Positions 35,980-47,066 of a stretch of DNA of 64,000 nt are shown here, piece by piece (position 1 is the first letter of the stretch; each line of letters opens with the position of its first letter). The stretch comes from Cokeromyces recurvatus (lineage: Eukaryota; Mucoromycota; Mucoromycetes; Mucorales; Mucoraceae): assembly GCF_025118155.1 (NCBI RefSeq), contig NW_026251399.1, positions 310,001-374,000 on the forward strand, written 5' to 3'. The position numbers and the translations under genes were made by a program. The notes beneath the pieces were generated by a model that saw nothing but the letters and a program-made list of their open reading frames with translations, was not told the DNA's origin and ran no database searches.

Positions 35980-37302
35980 TTAACTTGATATTTCAACAAT
36001 CTGTACATGGTTATTAGAAGTGGCTCCTTCATGATAATCGGGTGGTAAAACTTCACTATTATAAGCAGGTAAAAACTCTTCTTGTTCTTCTTCTTCTTGA
36101 TTAGGTATGGGACGAAGAAATTGAGGTTTCGAATGGATAGAGGCAAGATTTTCAACAATAGCGGAATAAGATTCTAATTGTCGAGGCGCTCTTGTACCAG
36201 CTGGTAAAGTACCAAAGACAAGAGACATATCGAAAAGTTTTTTCTTTACATGAATAGGCCCATGACGTACCTTAACAGTGATGACAAGTTTATATTCAAT
36301 TTTTAAATGTGGAGAATAAATTAAGGTTGCAGGAAGTTCACGAGGATGTAGATTAGATAAATCTAAATTGATCGTCACAGTACTAGGACACATAGTAGGT
36401 AATTTAGGATAATCATAATCTGCAATGATAGCTGTTTCACTTCTTGAAAACGTTTTATAGTTAATGTTATAATATCTTTTTATATAAGCTCGAAGTTGAG
36501 ATATAGAAAAATACTGTTGCTGTTGCTGTTGATCTATGAATGAATCTGAATGATAAAATTGTATAGTAATCGGAATAGATTGATTTTTATCCAAGACATT
36601 ATAAGCTAAACGAGGAACAGAGACTTGGGCTATGATATGATTTGTGAGTCGATTTTCTTCAATAAAGGCTTGTTGATTCTTTACAGGAAGTGTTTCAATA
36701 ATGGGTTGAAAGTAAACAGGAGCTGGTTTTGAGAGGATAGGGGATGTTTCACCCGCTTTATTAACTGAGACAATCAGTTGAAAGTTAATAGCAATAAGAT
36801 GATGATGAAAGGTAGGAGGAAAATTAATGACAGGCATTTGACAAATAAATGGGAAATGATAGTCTCCTGGTTCCAAGATAGGCCAGTCCTCTATTGGAAT
36901 TTGAAGACCAGAGGGTAATCCCCAAAGGATAGTACGTACTGCAAATAATCGATCATCATGTAAATTTGATTTTTCCCATCCCATAGCGTCATAATTGACT
37001 CTTTCTGTTTTTTTTATTTTTATTTTTATTTTTATTTATTTTTTATTTATTATTATCATTATTATTATCATTATTATTATTATCTTCCTATTAAACGTAC
37101 ATCATCTTAATTTACCAGTTGCTTTAAATACAAGCTTAATATGATGAACCGACATAGGGGCTAATACTTTCATTTGAACAACTCCTTCAAATACTGAACC
37201 AGGATGACAAATGACTCGGCCTTCTTCATTTTGATATTGAGGATAAAACATAATATTAAAGTCAATATTGGAATGTTTTGTCCTCATTAATGAAGCCATC
37301 AT
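35980..37302 (-). CDS. Alpha-arrestin (arrestin-related trafficking adaptor) with PPxY motif, about 403 aa
   Basis: Exons 37116-37302 and 35980-37004 join in phase across a 111-bp intron. The N-terminal arrestin sheet reads NIDFNIMFYPQ, GSVFEGVVQMKV, HHIKLVFKATG; then LEPGDYHFPFICQMP is the typical arrestin core motif. The C-terminal lobe has LIYSPHLKIEYKLVITVKV. Near the C-terminus LPPDYHEG gives a PPxY motif for WW domains of Rsp5/NEDD4 ligases, with LPAYNS just before it. The role is selection of plasma-membrane transporters for ubiquitination and endocytosis. The start is uncertain: the frame stays open upstream of the MMASLMRTKH start used here. An acidic EEEEQEEF tract lies before the PPxY. 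Confidence 0.88.
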
Positions 37303-37930
37303 TTTTTTATTGTTTCTAGGACTACGTTTACTGTAGCCTTCTTCTTTAAATATTAATGATAACAAAAGGAGAACTTTATAAAAAAAAAGATATAAATAGA
37401 CAGAGAATAGGTGATGGCAGAACAATAAAAAGTTCTTACTTCTTTATAATAAATAAATAAATAAATAGATAAATAAATAAATAAAGAGAATAAATATGCA
37501 TAAATTAAATTAAAATAAAATAAGCTAATATTATACTCAGAGAAAGTCAAATGAATCTCACAAGTCACTAAAAAATCTTAAAAATCTTAAAAAGGAAAGA
37601 ACGATATAAATTTAGTAATTTTTGTATTATAGTGTGTGTGTGTGTATGTGTGAGGAGAAAGATAAAGAAAGAGGATAGAGGCAGAGAAATAAGTATAAGC
37701 TATTGTGTCACTATAGATACAAACATGCAGTATTTTTTCATATTTATTATACTACGGTTGTCAAGTGACTTATATTATGGTATACAAACATTATTATCGA
37801 TTCTATGACTAAATATACTATAGCCAATCATATTGAAATGAAGACATCATAAACAGGCCTTCATTATTCATGAAATAGAATTGAATAATACAACTGTTTA
37901 AGAATGTGAATATCAACAATGAAATAATAA
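37303..37930. other. Intergenic, upstream of the arrestin gene
   Basis: TTTA/AATA repeats near 37446-37490 and a GT repeat near 37631-37653 stand out. A frame with an ATG at 37568 could hold a 5' exon of the arrestin gene, but nothing requires it. The region ends at the left terminal repeat of the second Fanzor element. Confidence 0.45.
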
Positions 37931-38003
37931 GCAGTATTTTTACTTCAAATTCAGACGATGTTAGTTTTTTTTTTTGGACGAATCAAAATTTAAATTCAGA
38001 CAA
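37931..38003 (+). repeat. Left terminal inverted repeat of Fanzor element 2
   Basis: The arm reads GCAGTATTTTTACTTCAAAT, CAGACGATGTTAG, a T run, GGACGAATCAAAATTTAAA and TTCAGAC. It matches the left arm at 25925 and the complement of the right arms at 28612 and 39776. Confidence 0.8.
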
Positions 38004-38085
38004 TTTGTTTACCTTTTTTGGATGAAGTAAATACAAAATTTAAACAGATTGAAGCTTATGCTTAGGCATCTTACATGTAAAAATC

Positions 38086-39070
38086 TTAAACCCTAAGAGT
38101 ACCTGTGTTTACTACGGTGATTTTGTTTCTTGTTTGAGGTTTGAAAATCGGTAGTCTTCCTTTTCCTGACCAGATTGATTTAGAAATAACCATCATATTC
38201 CGGGCAGCGTTGACATCTCTCTGCCAAAGTTTGTGGCAGCTTTGGCAAGACACTACACCATCCCCCTTGAAATTGGACGTGCTAACAGTTTTCAAACTAA
38301 GAGAAAGACAGAGGCTGCAAGTTTTGGAGATATTGAATTCGTCAATTGCTACAACAATTAACTGACCTTCAGACTCACGTCTTTTCAATATTTGATATAA
38401 TTTACCGACAACACCACATCTCAAACCTTTCATCTTTGCAAGGTCTTTGCCAAACATTCCAGCTCCGAAGACAACCAGTGGCACCTTCTTTTTGTTTTCA
38501 TCGAACGAAGCTGCTCTCCATTTTTTAGTTCTATTACATGTGTTTAAGCAAATAGTACAGACTAAAATGAAATGTTTCCTTACTTTGTCCTTTCTGGTTT
38601 GCTTACTGTCTTGTCTTTCCTTCTTCTTTGCTTTATTCTTATTTTCGCCTTCTTTTTCTTTTTATCTCTTTTTGAGCGATTATATTTGGCAGTACCATGT
38701 GTCAGCATATTCGCCATTTGTTGAGGGGTCCTCTGTAGATCTTGATATAAAGAAAAGCGATCTCTGGCATCACCTACACTATAAAAGTTGAGCAAAGCAA
38801 AGCATCTAGATTTTCAAACATATATTCTACATGATTTTGGTATGTGGTAAATAGAGAAGTCTTTGGTGAAGGAATATTGCTTTTAATTAAACTAATGCCA
38901 GAGAGTGCTTTCTTGTTATTCAATTGCTTTGTATATCTTATGGAACCAGTCATATGGTAGTATTCTTTTAACCATTTCCTAGTCTAGAAATCAATATATA
39001 CTAACTATGTATGACCCTTCACAAGTCTATTATTTGATAGCTGGATTGTAGATAATACTCTGGAAGACTG
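38086..39070 (-). pseudogene. Decayed Fanzor, copy 2
   Basis: The C-terminal part is intact on 38086-38530: VPLVVFGAGMFGKDL, RuvC-II AIDEFNISKTC with its Glu, zinc ribbon CSLC...SCQSC, RuvC-III LWQRDVNAARNM with its Asp, and tail SIWSGKGRLPIFKP. A 53-bp GT-AG intron (38531-38583) joins in phase to 38584-38795, which holds FYSVGDARDRFSLYQ and a basic KYNRSKRDKKKKKAK block. Upstream, EYYHMTGS and SNIPSPKTS continue the same protein, but a tandem 5-bp repeat (CAAAG twice, 38793-38802) breaks the frame, and stops near 39040 interrupt the expected RuvC-I segment. The start is not defined. Compared with copy 1, the RuvC-III and zinc-ribbon residues are better kept. Confidence 0.8.
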
Positions 39071-39192
39071 TCAAGCAGACTAATACTTACTTGGGCAAAA
39101 GAAGTTTTGATCTGTCTGAAATAGAAATTGATTATATTCTAAGAAAATAGAAAAATTCTGAAAACCGTTTTTTTTTTTTTTTTTTTTTTTTT

Positions 39193-39663
39193 TTGAAAAG
39201 ATTGAACAAATGGAGACCCCATGTTTATAAAGAAGACAAAACAAAAGTTCCGCTAGTCGTCCTCGATAACGGTATGTTCGGAAAAGATCTTGTCAAGCTA
39301 AAAGGGAACTGGTGCGGGGCGGTAGGCAAGCTATTCAAGACGTTGAAAAAGCGAGAGACTGAAGGTCAACTGATCGTCACAACGATCAATGAATTTAAAA
39401 CCTCTATTACATGCAGTCATTGTTTTTTCGATAAGCAAGAAGTCATAAACATTTCCGGTTTCAAGGGCTGTGGTGTTCTCAGTTGTCCAGAATGCGGAAA
39501 AGTATGGCAACGGGATGTAAATGCTGCTTTAAACATGAAGACAATCTCGAAGGCAGTTTGGTCAGGCCAAGGAAGACCAGACATTTTTAAGCCAAAGAAG
39601 AATACTACCAATTTATCTGAAAGACGTTTGTGCCTAAACCCCCCCCTCGTATCGCCGTATTAA
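39193..39663 (+). pseudogene. Fanzor, copy 3, 5'-truncated
   Basis: The frame carries only the C-terminal part: KVPLVVLDNGMFGKDLVKLK, RuvC-II TTINEFKTSITC with its Glu, zinc ribbon CSHC...SCPEC, RuvC-III VWQRDVNAALNM with its Asp, and AVWSGQGRPDIFKP. It starts just after a T30-like tract ending in GAAAAG, at the position where copy 2 has its intron 3' splice site. The truncation may therefore lie within that intron. RuvC-I and the recognition half are absent, so it cannot encode a full nuclease. The reading frame is undamaged over 150 codons. Confidence 0.8.
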
Positions 39664-39775
39664 AAACGGTTTCCTTTTCTCAAAGGATTAAGATCATTAC
39701 AGGTAAAAAAGTTCAAACATAAATCTCAATTCGTCTGAAAACTAATTCTTTTTTGTCTCAATTTCATTTCTTATT

Positions 39776-39845
39776 CTTCTGAAAATTAATTTTGATTTGT
39801 CCAAAAAAATACTAATATTTTCTGAATTTGAAGTAGAAATTCTGC
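39776..39845 (+). repeat. Right terminal inverted repeat of Fanzor element 2
   Basis: It contains TCTGAAAATTAATTTTGATT, TGTCC, an A run, TACTAATATTTTCTGAATTTG and AAGTAGAAATTCTGC. It matches the right arm at 28612-28686 directly and the left arms in complement. Confidence 0.8.
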
Positions 39846-40417
39846 AAGCAGTAAAAAAAGGAAGGGCGCCAGGTTAAAGAGGAACAGAACCCAAAAAAAA
39901 AATTAAAATTAAGCTTCAGCCAATAAAATAAAAAGCATATGCTAAGCATTTACTACAAATAAAAATATCATTCTATTTCAACTACTAGTTACATGTCGCT
40001 CTATTACGTAATCCTTCATACTACTGCAATAAACATATGATCGTACTGCTTTCTCCTTCCTTTCGTCTCTCTCTTTCACCACCAAATATGTATACATATA
40101 TTATGGAGCCATGACGTGATAACGTATATTATACAAAATATTCCAGTTTCGGTTATATAGCTTTAATTCCTGTCAAATAGTTAGTTTATAATAATCAATT
40201 ATATGCATATAGATATATAAATGAATTTATATAACCTGTTTCATAGTTGTTATATAACGAATCATTTTAACCCATTTCACCCCAAAAAGAACATAAAATA
40301 GTGTATTTTAGAATTAAATAAGAGGAATACTTTAATTATATTCTAGTCTTGCTTAAAATGTGTCACAATATTAAGAATACATCAAAAAAAAAACTCGTTC
40401 TTTAAATAATTTTTGAT

Positions 40418-40478
<61 letters not shown>

Positions 40479-40566
40479 ATTTTTCTTTTCTCTCCCTTTC
40501 TCTCTCTCTCTCTCTTCTTTCTATTATCATTATTGTTTAATTTACTATTTTTTTTTTTTTTGTAAG
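39846..40566. other. Intergenic with a T54 run before the ArfGAP gene
   Basis: No gene is seen. A run of 54 T (40420-40473) and a following CT repeat (about 40488-40520) lie just upstream of the ArfGAP start codon. They would be in its promoter or 5' UTR. Confidence 0.6.
40420..40473. repeat. T54 homopolymer
   Basis: An uninterrupted T run about 95 bp upstream of the ArfGAP ATG. Poly(dA:dT) tracts exclude nucleosomes and may act as promoter elements. Confidence 0.9.
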
Positions 40567-43500
40567 ATGTTGGTAGATAATATCAGTACTTCTGCATCTA
40601 TTCCGAAATCTCCACTTTTAAAAGATATTTTTTTAATACAAGATGGTCCTTTGTTTCGAGCTACTTTAAAGCAACTTGAGGATCGTACTAGCCATTTAAA
40701 AGTTTCATTAAAAGGAATTATTAAAGCAGCCACAGTAGCTCTTCAATTGCGTCGTCAAGTGTATCAAGCAGATGAAAATTATGTAAAAGCTTTAAGGAAT
40801 ACACCCTGCATTGAACCGTTAATGAATTCTTATTTAAATACAACTTGGGGTATCATTCAAAAGGAACGTCAAAAATTGGATCAGTCTCTTTCCAATCAAA
40901 TGTTAGAACCCGTTAAACGTTTATATGAAGATAGTATCAAAATAGCTGAATTGAAACGAAAACAGTTTGAAGAAGAGAGTAAAGATTATTATACTTCCCT
41001 TGCAAAATACTTGAAAACGAGTAGACGAGAAGAAGAAGAAGAATGGAAAAAGAAAGAGATTCAGATTACTCAAAAGAAATCAAAATTTGACTTGGCTAGA
41101 TTTGACTATCTTTCTTTCTTATTGGATATGCATGATGGTGGTAAAAAGGAAAACGAACTCCTGTTCTGTATTGTGGATCATATTATTAGAGATGTTAGTT
41201 ATTTTGAATCAGTGGCTACCAAGATTGAAAGTGAAAGACCGGCTTTAAATGAATTAGTTGCTTTAATAACCGAGAATTCAAAGGAACAAGAAATAAACGA
41301 TCATAACAGATTAAATAAACGCAATGAATTAGTTGAGTTGTGTAACAATAGTAACGTCCTGTTGGATCAATTGTCAAAAGAAAAGACGGCTTCTGCTGTA
41401 AACCTCAACTATGAAGAACAAAGTGATATTCATGATTTACAAGAGCAACATCGACTTTTTCCTTTGGTTAGTCGTAAAAAGGAAGGCTTTTTATATTCAA
41501 CTTCTAAACCGTCTAAAAGCACGGGTGGATTCGATGTTATTAGTTCTTCATCAACTACTGCAACATGGCACAAGTAAGAAAGAAGAAAAAAAAAAAAAAA
41601 AAAAAAAAGAGTTTTTTTTTTCTGTCACACACACAGAATGAAAAATTCATTATTCATCTATTTTTATAGATATTGGTGCGTATTAAGTAATGGACAATTA
41701 CATGAGTATTCAAATTGGAAACGTCATTTAGAACCTCATCTTGAACCTATCCATTTAAGGTTTGCCACTGTTCGTGAGGCACGTAATAGTGAACGTCGAT
41801 TCTGTTTTGAAGTCATTACACCTTCAATAAGACGCGTTTATCAGGCAACTTCACAAGAAGAAGCACAAATTTGGATAGAAACTATACAAAATTCAATTCA
41901 AAGTGTATTAAAAGGTACAAGCAGTTCTGTTTATTTACTTGATATAGAAGAAGAGGATTCTATGACAATACTATCATCTAATAGTAGAAAAAATAATGGT
42001 AATAAAAAAGGGCAACAAAAACAACAACATACTAGATCATTAAGTGATGCCCTCAAGCCAAGTACCACAGCAACGACAACAGATTCTGAAACTTTAATGA
42101 CTTCAAGTCTTTCAGCTTCTAGTCTTAAAGATCGTAAAAGACAATCTATGAATAACCCACCTATGATGATATCTAGTACTAACAAATCCATTTTCAATGC
42201 AAGTACAGCAACATCAAATTCTGCCTTTAAGCCATCTGAAGCAGGTGAATTATTAGTATCTGCATCCATGTCTTCTACACATACAAAAAATGATAGATTT
42301 AGATTATCTGGATTTAACTTTAAATATCAATCTAAAAGTACACCCAGCATTAGAATTACTCCACTACCTGAAGATGACGTTATACCGGATGAAAATTTTG
42401 TCTTTTTAGACCTGGCGAAATCCGTAACCCATTTACAGCTTCTATCTATCTTAAGACAAGACCCTTCTAATCATTATTGTGCTGATTGTGGAACTGAAAA
42501 TCCAGAATGGTGTTCATTAAATTTGGGTGTTTTAGTTTGCATAGAATGTTCTGGTATTCATCGTGGTTTAGGAACTCATATCTCTAAAATCCGTTCTTTG
42601 ACATTAGATAGTACTGTATATACACCTGAGATCATTGAAGTATTAAAGTTGATTGGTAATGCAAAATCAAACACGATATGGGATCCTCTACAAACAAATA
42701 AACCAGGTCCAACTGATACCCGAGCTACAAAGTTATCTTACATTCAAGCCAAATATGTAAACCGTAGATATATAAATAGAGAATACATAACATCCCATGA
42801 CCCTAACTTGATCCTATTCGAGGCCATTCGAAATAATGATATTGTTAAAGCACTTTATGCAATAGTTGTAGGAGCAAATGTCAATGCTGCATTTAAAGTC
42901 GCCAACATAAGGCAGACATCTTTAAAAAAGGCAAAGGATTTACCCTCTATTCAAACTAGTTTTACAGAGACTAGCGACGACGATAGCAACAATAACAACA
43001 ATAACAAGAGCAAGACCAACGACAATGCAGTATCAGTTATACAACCCTCTCCATGTATACCCTTTTTACCTATGAATGATAAGTACAAGAATAATAATGT
43101 TAAAAAAGAAAATGTTTCTTCTCTAGTCACACTCTATGCTTTACATTATGCATTACTTAATGGTCGCCAATTAAATCAAAAAAAGTCAACAGAACTTCAT
43201 AATAAAAACAAAAGTCGATTATTATTATCAAATGCTGATAATGGAACTGGAACTGGAACTGGAAATGGAACTGGAAATGGAACTGGAAATGGAGATGGAA
43301 ATGGAAATAAAGATGAAGATTTAGTTATCACTTCTGTAACCTCTTCTTCCTCTACTTCCTCCTCCTCCTCCTCCTCCCCCTCTTCTTCTTCTTCTTATTT
43401 AACATCACCATTATCACCAGTCACCATTAGTAATATGCTATCACTGTGTCCTACTAACAAAGCAACTACCATCAAAAGAAAACTTATCTTTCCAATTGCA

Positions 43501-43668
43501 GAGCTTTTATTACAGAATGGAGCTGATATGAATATAATAGATCCTAAAACAGGCTTAAGTTTATTACATCTTATATGCATAGATTCTGAACTTGATGATG
43601 ATGCAATAGATTATATTAATATAAAGAATAATGCAAGAGGGCAACCAAGTATTACTCGATTTATTTAA
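40567..43668 (+). CDS. BAR-PH-ArfGAP-ankyrin protein (ACAP/centaurin-beta type), 1001 aa
   Basis: Exons 40567-41573 and 41670-43668 join in phase. A BAR-like helical domain covers about residues 25-260. A PH domain (about 305-430) is split by the intron: KKEGFLYS before, YWCVLSNGQLHEY after, and the closing Trp in AQIWIETIQ. The ArfGAP zinc finger is CADCGTENPEWCSLNLGVLV then CIEC (C-x2-C-x16-C-x2-C, about 605-628), with GIHRGLGTHISKIRS carrying the arginine finger. Ankyrin-type repeats follow (FEAIRNNDIVKALYAIVVGANVN; LLLQNGADMNIIDP). The role is hydrolysis of GTP on Arf GTPases at curved membranes during vesicle traffic. Low-complexity insertions (a GTGN repeat and a Ser run, about 870-930) lie inside the ankyrin region. 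Confidence 0.93.
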
Positions 43669-43873
43669 AAAAAAAAAAAGATACGGTTTTATTTTACATG
43701 ACTTTATAATTAATTAAACTATTTCTACGTTAAAAGAGAAAAAAAAAAAAGGGGGGGGGATTTTGATTTAAATACATATTTTCTTGACAAAGTTTCAAAT
43801 AGCGTAACAATAGATTTTACTGTATTTTATTCATTTCTTTCTTTATACGTATACATTTATTTATAAGATAAGC
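43669..43873. promoter_or_regulatory. Short spacer between ArfGAP and UFL1
   Basis: About 205 bp separate two genes in the same direction. It must hold the ArfGAP terminator signals and the UFL1 promoter. An A/G run (about 43740-43760) is the only notable feature. Confidence 0.4.
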
Positions 43874-44321
43874 ATGACAACAATACCAGCCAATTTATTC
43901 ATTCAATTCATTCAACAAGGAATTAACAAAGGGTTCATTCATCAAATTACAAAAACATTAGATGGCGAACATTATCTTGATGAACGTTATATACAAGAAA
44001 CCATTTCAGAATTGATTGAAAAAAATGGTATATACAACTTATTCCAATAGTCAAATCTAAAACTCATTTTTATAAATGAATATATAACCCTATTGTATAT
44101 ATATGTATATGTATTTGTATGTGTGTGTTGGGGAATATGATAGGAAGAATAACCGTAGAACATTTAGCAGAAAATCTTTGTATTGAGCAAACCAGTGTTG
44201 AGAACGCGTTAAAAACTTTAACAACTACAACAACAAGTCATTGGACCATTATTGATGATTTAGTATTGACATTGTAAAGAGATAACTAATATTATTATTG
44301 CAAATTGCCTTCAATTTATAC

Positions 44322-44396
<75 letters not shown>

Positions 44397-46680
44397 AAAC
44401 ACCATGTTATTATTATGCATAGGGATTACATAAATCAAATCTCAAAGGAAGTTGAAGATGAAATTAATAGATCTGAATATATATCAATAGTGACTCAAGC
44501 ACAACATATGAAACTGCCTTACAGTTTATTGAAATCTGTAATCTATTTATTATATTCAAATATACATGTTTATTTATTAAATTCTTTGTATTATAGATTA
44601 TAATCTCTTTAGCTGAGAAGGATGAATATATTTATTATATGGAAATACCTGATGTTATTTCAACAACAAACTACATCAATAACTGTAAATCCACAATAAT
44701 GGATGAATTAAAATCGTTGGATGAGTAAAATATCATCTGAATGATTTTATTGAATGATAAATAACACTATTTGAATTAGATATTCACCCATATTTAAGCT
44801 CCAAAAATCAACACATATTCCAGAAGATTTATTTTATTGTATATATTTATATATATTATTTCTTAACCGTCCTTTAATATTTCTCTTGAATACATAGTGT
44901 TATTAGAACAAATCGTAAAAGAGAAGGATTTTGATTTAGGTATTTTAAGAGGAAAAAGAAGTAGAGCAACGTTTGAACCAAAAAGCTATAAAGAAAGACA
45001 GTTGATATTAATTAAATCTATCTTTGATTCTAATGAATGTATTAGTAAAGTTGAAGCCCTGAGCAAATCAATACCTAAGGAATTTACTGACTTTTTTATA
45101 AATAGGCTTTAACACAATTGAAAACCAATATCCGTTTTGTAATCCTATTGATTTAATTGAAAATAATTATGACAAGAATTCATATATAAAACTAAACTCT
45201 TGTATCATCAAGACAACCGTAAAAGATAAAGCGAAAGCAACAGTTGAATGTATCAAAGATTACTGTGACGTCAATGTAAGTGTATGAGGGGGAATTCCCT
45301 TTTATGTATAGCCACTTTCTTTACACGCTGCGTGTATTATGATAGGATTTATTACCAGCAGGCTTAACTTTTGAGGATGTCAATAAAGTCATTGATAGTA
45401 TTATGTCAGAGATAAATAATAAGAACTTTGTTTCATTGGATGGAGGATATATAGCAACAATGGATTATATTCATACACTAGTAGCAGAATCTCATCATTA
45501 TTTAAGAAATCTTTCACGTACCTGGAAACAAAAGATGAACAAAAACCAGTCACTTCATATTCACCTTTCTGATAAAGACGTACATGATATATTTAAGTGT
45601 CTCCTATAACAATAGACTACATTACTTACGTTATTATTGTTATTATTAGATTATTAAAGCGTTTGAAAGTATTGGATGTCCTCATGTTATTGCTGAGAAA
45701 GTATTACGATTGACAAGACATTCTATGATGAATCAATTTACGGACTTTTTACAAACTCCATATCTTGAGACAGATGCAATTGTTTCTGGTGATAAATGGA
45801 TTATAGAACATAAAACACGCGAACTTAAGAAACTTTGTAATCTTCGTCAAACAATTTATTTCAACTATAAGGCCATGCAACTCTTTGAAGGTAAATTAAA
45901 GTAAGTTAAAATGAGAGTAGAGAAAAGGGTACTTAATTTTTGTTTGGTTATAAAAAGATCCTGTTACGCAAAAGAGTCTAGAAAAATACATCTTAAAAAA
46001 TCAGTGTGTAGAGTACGCTTTCCATTTTGTAATTTACTTGGTCTTGGATCAATCATATAACAAATCTGAAGTTAGCCAATCTACTTCACTTTGTATATCA
46101 CTTGAAGATATTGAGAATGAACGTATTATAGATTCAAAACAACAAAAGTATGTTGTTTCTTATTTTATTAGGGAAAATGATCACAAGTACGATAACACCT
46201 CTGTCATTGAAATTGAAGATTTATTAAAGAAAAAGGTAATAATAATAATAATAGAAGGAGTGAACTATATTAATAATGTGTTATTAGCAACTTGACAAGT
46301 TTGTTACAAATATCTTAATAAATGATAAACAAGGCTTATTTAAGGGTCAAGCATTGAATTATGATCAAGCCAATAAAATCATTCAACAGCAATTACACAG
46401 TCAGTTAGAACAATTGCCTGTATCTACTTCAACTGTACCACATCTATTACATATCGTCTCCCTCCTTATCTTTCAAAAATTATTTAAAATTCCTCTTTAT
46501 GTATCTGGTAAATTTGTTCCTGTTATTTTAAACAAGATAAGATCATTACTTCCAAAAGATATACAAGACTTGTTGGATAATGCACATTTATCCATTATTA
46601 ATAATGACCGAGAAGAACATATTGAAGATTATGAAAAGCTTAAAAGGATTGGATTAAGTTATGATAATGCATCTTTGTAA
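43874..46680 (+). CDS. UFL1: UFL1, E3 ligase of the UFM1 conjugation pathway, 682 aa
   Basis: Eleven proposed exons (43874-44027, 44144-44273, 44423-44537, 44597-44724, 44780-44838, 44898-45044, 45106-45275, 45346-45579, 45650-45890, 45958-46235, 46288-46680) join in phase to one stop. The N-terminus matches the UFL1 winged-helix array: TLDGEHYLDERYIQETISEL, NGRITVEHLAENL, then LDYINQISKEVEDEI. IPEDLFYLLLEQ, DLLPAGLTFEDVN and KAMQLFEDPVTQKSLEKYIL follow UFL1 in order. Human UFL1 is 794 aa; the shortfall fits a shorter disordered middle. UFL1 is the scaffold E3 that with DDRGK1 moves UFM1 to ribosomal protein uL24 at the ER. The exon 8/9 join uses a GTACAT donor and is the weakest. Most studied fungi lack this pathway. 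Confidence 0.87.
44323..44389. repeat. T67 homopolymer in UFL1 intron 2
   Basis: 67 uninterrupted T are followed directly by ten A, inside the second UFL1 intron, about 33 bp before its 3' splice site. It is the longest homopolymer in the window. Assembly length may be inexact. Confidence 0.9.
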
Positions 46681-46935
46681 AGAAGACGATGTCTACTATA
46701 ATAATAAAATACTCTTTTTGTATTAACAACATAGTAATAGTAATTTTAGTTTAAATAGATATGGTTTAACCGATTACTCTTACTTAACGTCATCATTCAA
46801 TCTAATATTATGTTTTCAATTGTTACTACTGGACATGAAATGATAACAGCAAAGAGAATACTCTATAGTCGTGATATTTGTCTTGCTTGAATTAAACACA
46901 TATATACATGTACATACATACGTATACACACACGC

Positions 46936-46997
<62 letters not shown>

Positions 46998-47066
46998 GTA
47001 CATACATTCTACTGTTTCAACCAAGTAGTGTTGTCTATAACAGACGAAATAATTTTATTCATTCAT
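46681..47066. repeat. Convergent intergenic region with ACACAT microsatellite
   Basis: It lies between the 3' ends of UFL1 and the phosphodiesterase gene. From about 46937 to 46994 it is ACACAT repeats, which keep several frames open on both strands. Those frames are not genes. Confidence 0.85.

Larger units (their letters stand above)
37931..39845. mobile_element. TIR-bounded locus with two head-to-head Fanzor copies, about 1.9 kb
   Basis: The left end GCAGTATTTTTACTTCAAAT and the right end AAGTAGAAATTCTGC are inverted copies of the termini of the element at 25925-28686. Inside are a minus-strand Fanzor (copy 2) and a plus-strand, 5'-truncated Fanzor (copy 3), back to back around a T-rich stretch at 39170-39195. 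Each outer terminus therefore sits at the 3' end of a Fanzor. The two copies differ at many residues, so they are not a recent duplication; one element inserting next to or into another and losing inner ends is more likely. No clear target duplication is seen. Confidence 0.7.

Noticed and set aside
37353..37568. Upstream 5' exon of the alpha-arrestin gene (MTCEIHLTFSE)
   Set aside because: It resembles an arrestin first strand, but the downstream exon already contains that strand, and no phase-compatible acceptor clearly joins it.
40420..40560. Poly-T plus CT repeat as a pyrimidine tract of a 5' UTR intron of the ArfGAP gene
   Set aside because: It is possible, since TAAG precedes the ATG, but no upstream non-coding exon can be shown from sequence alone.
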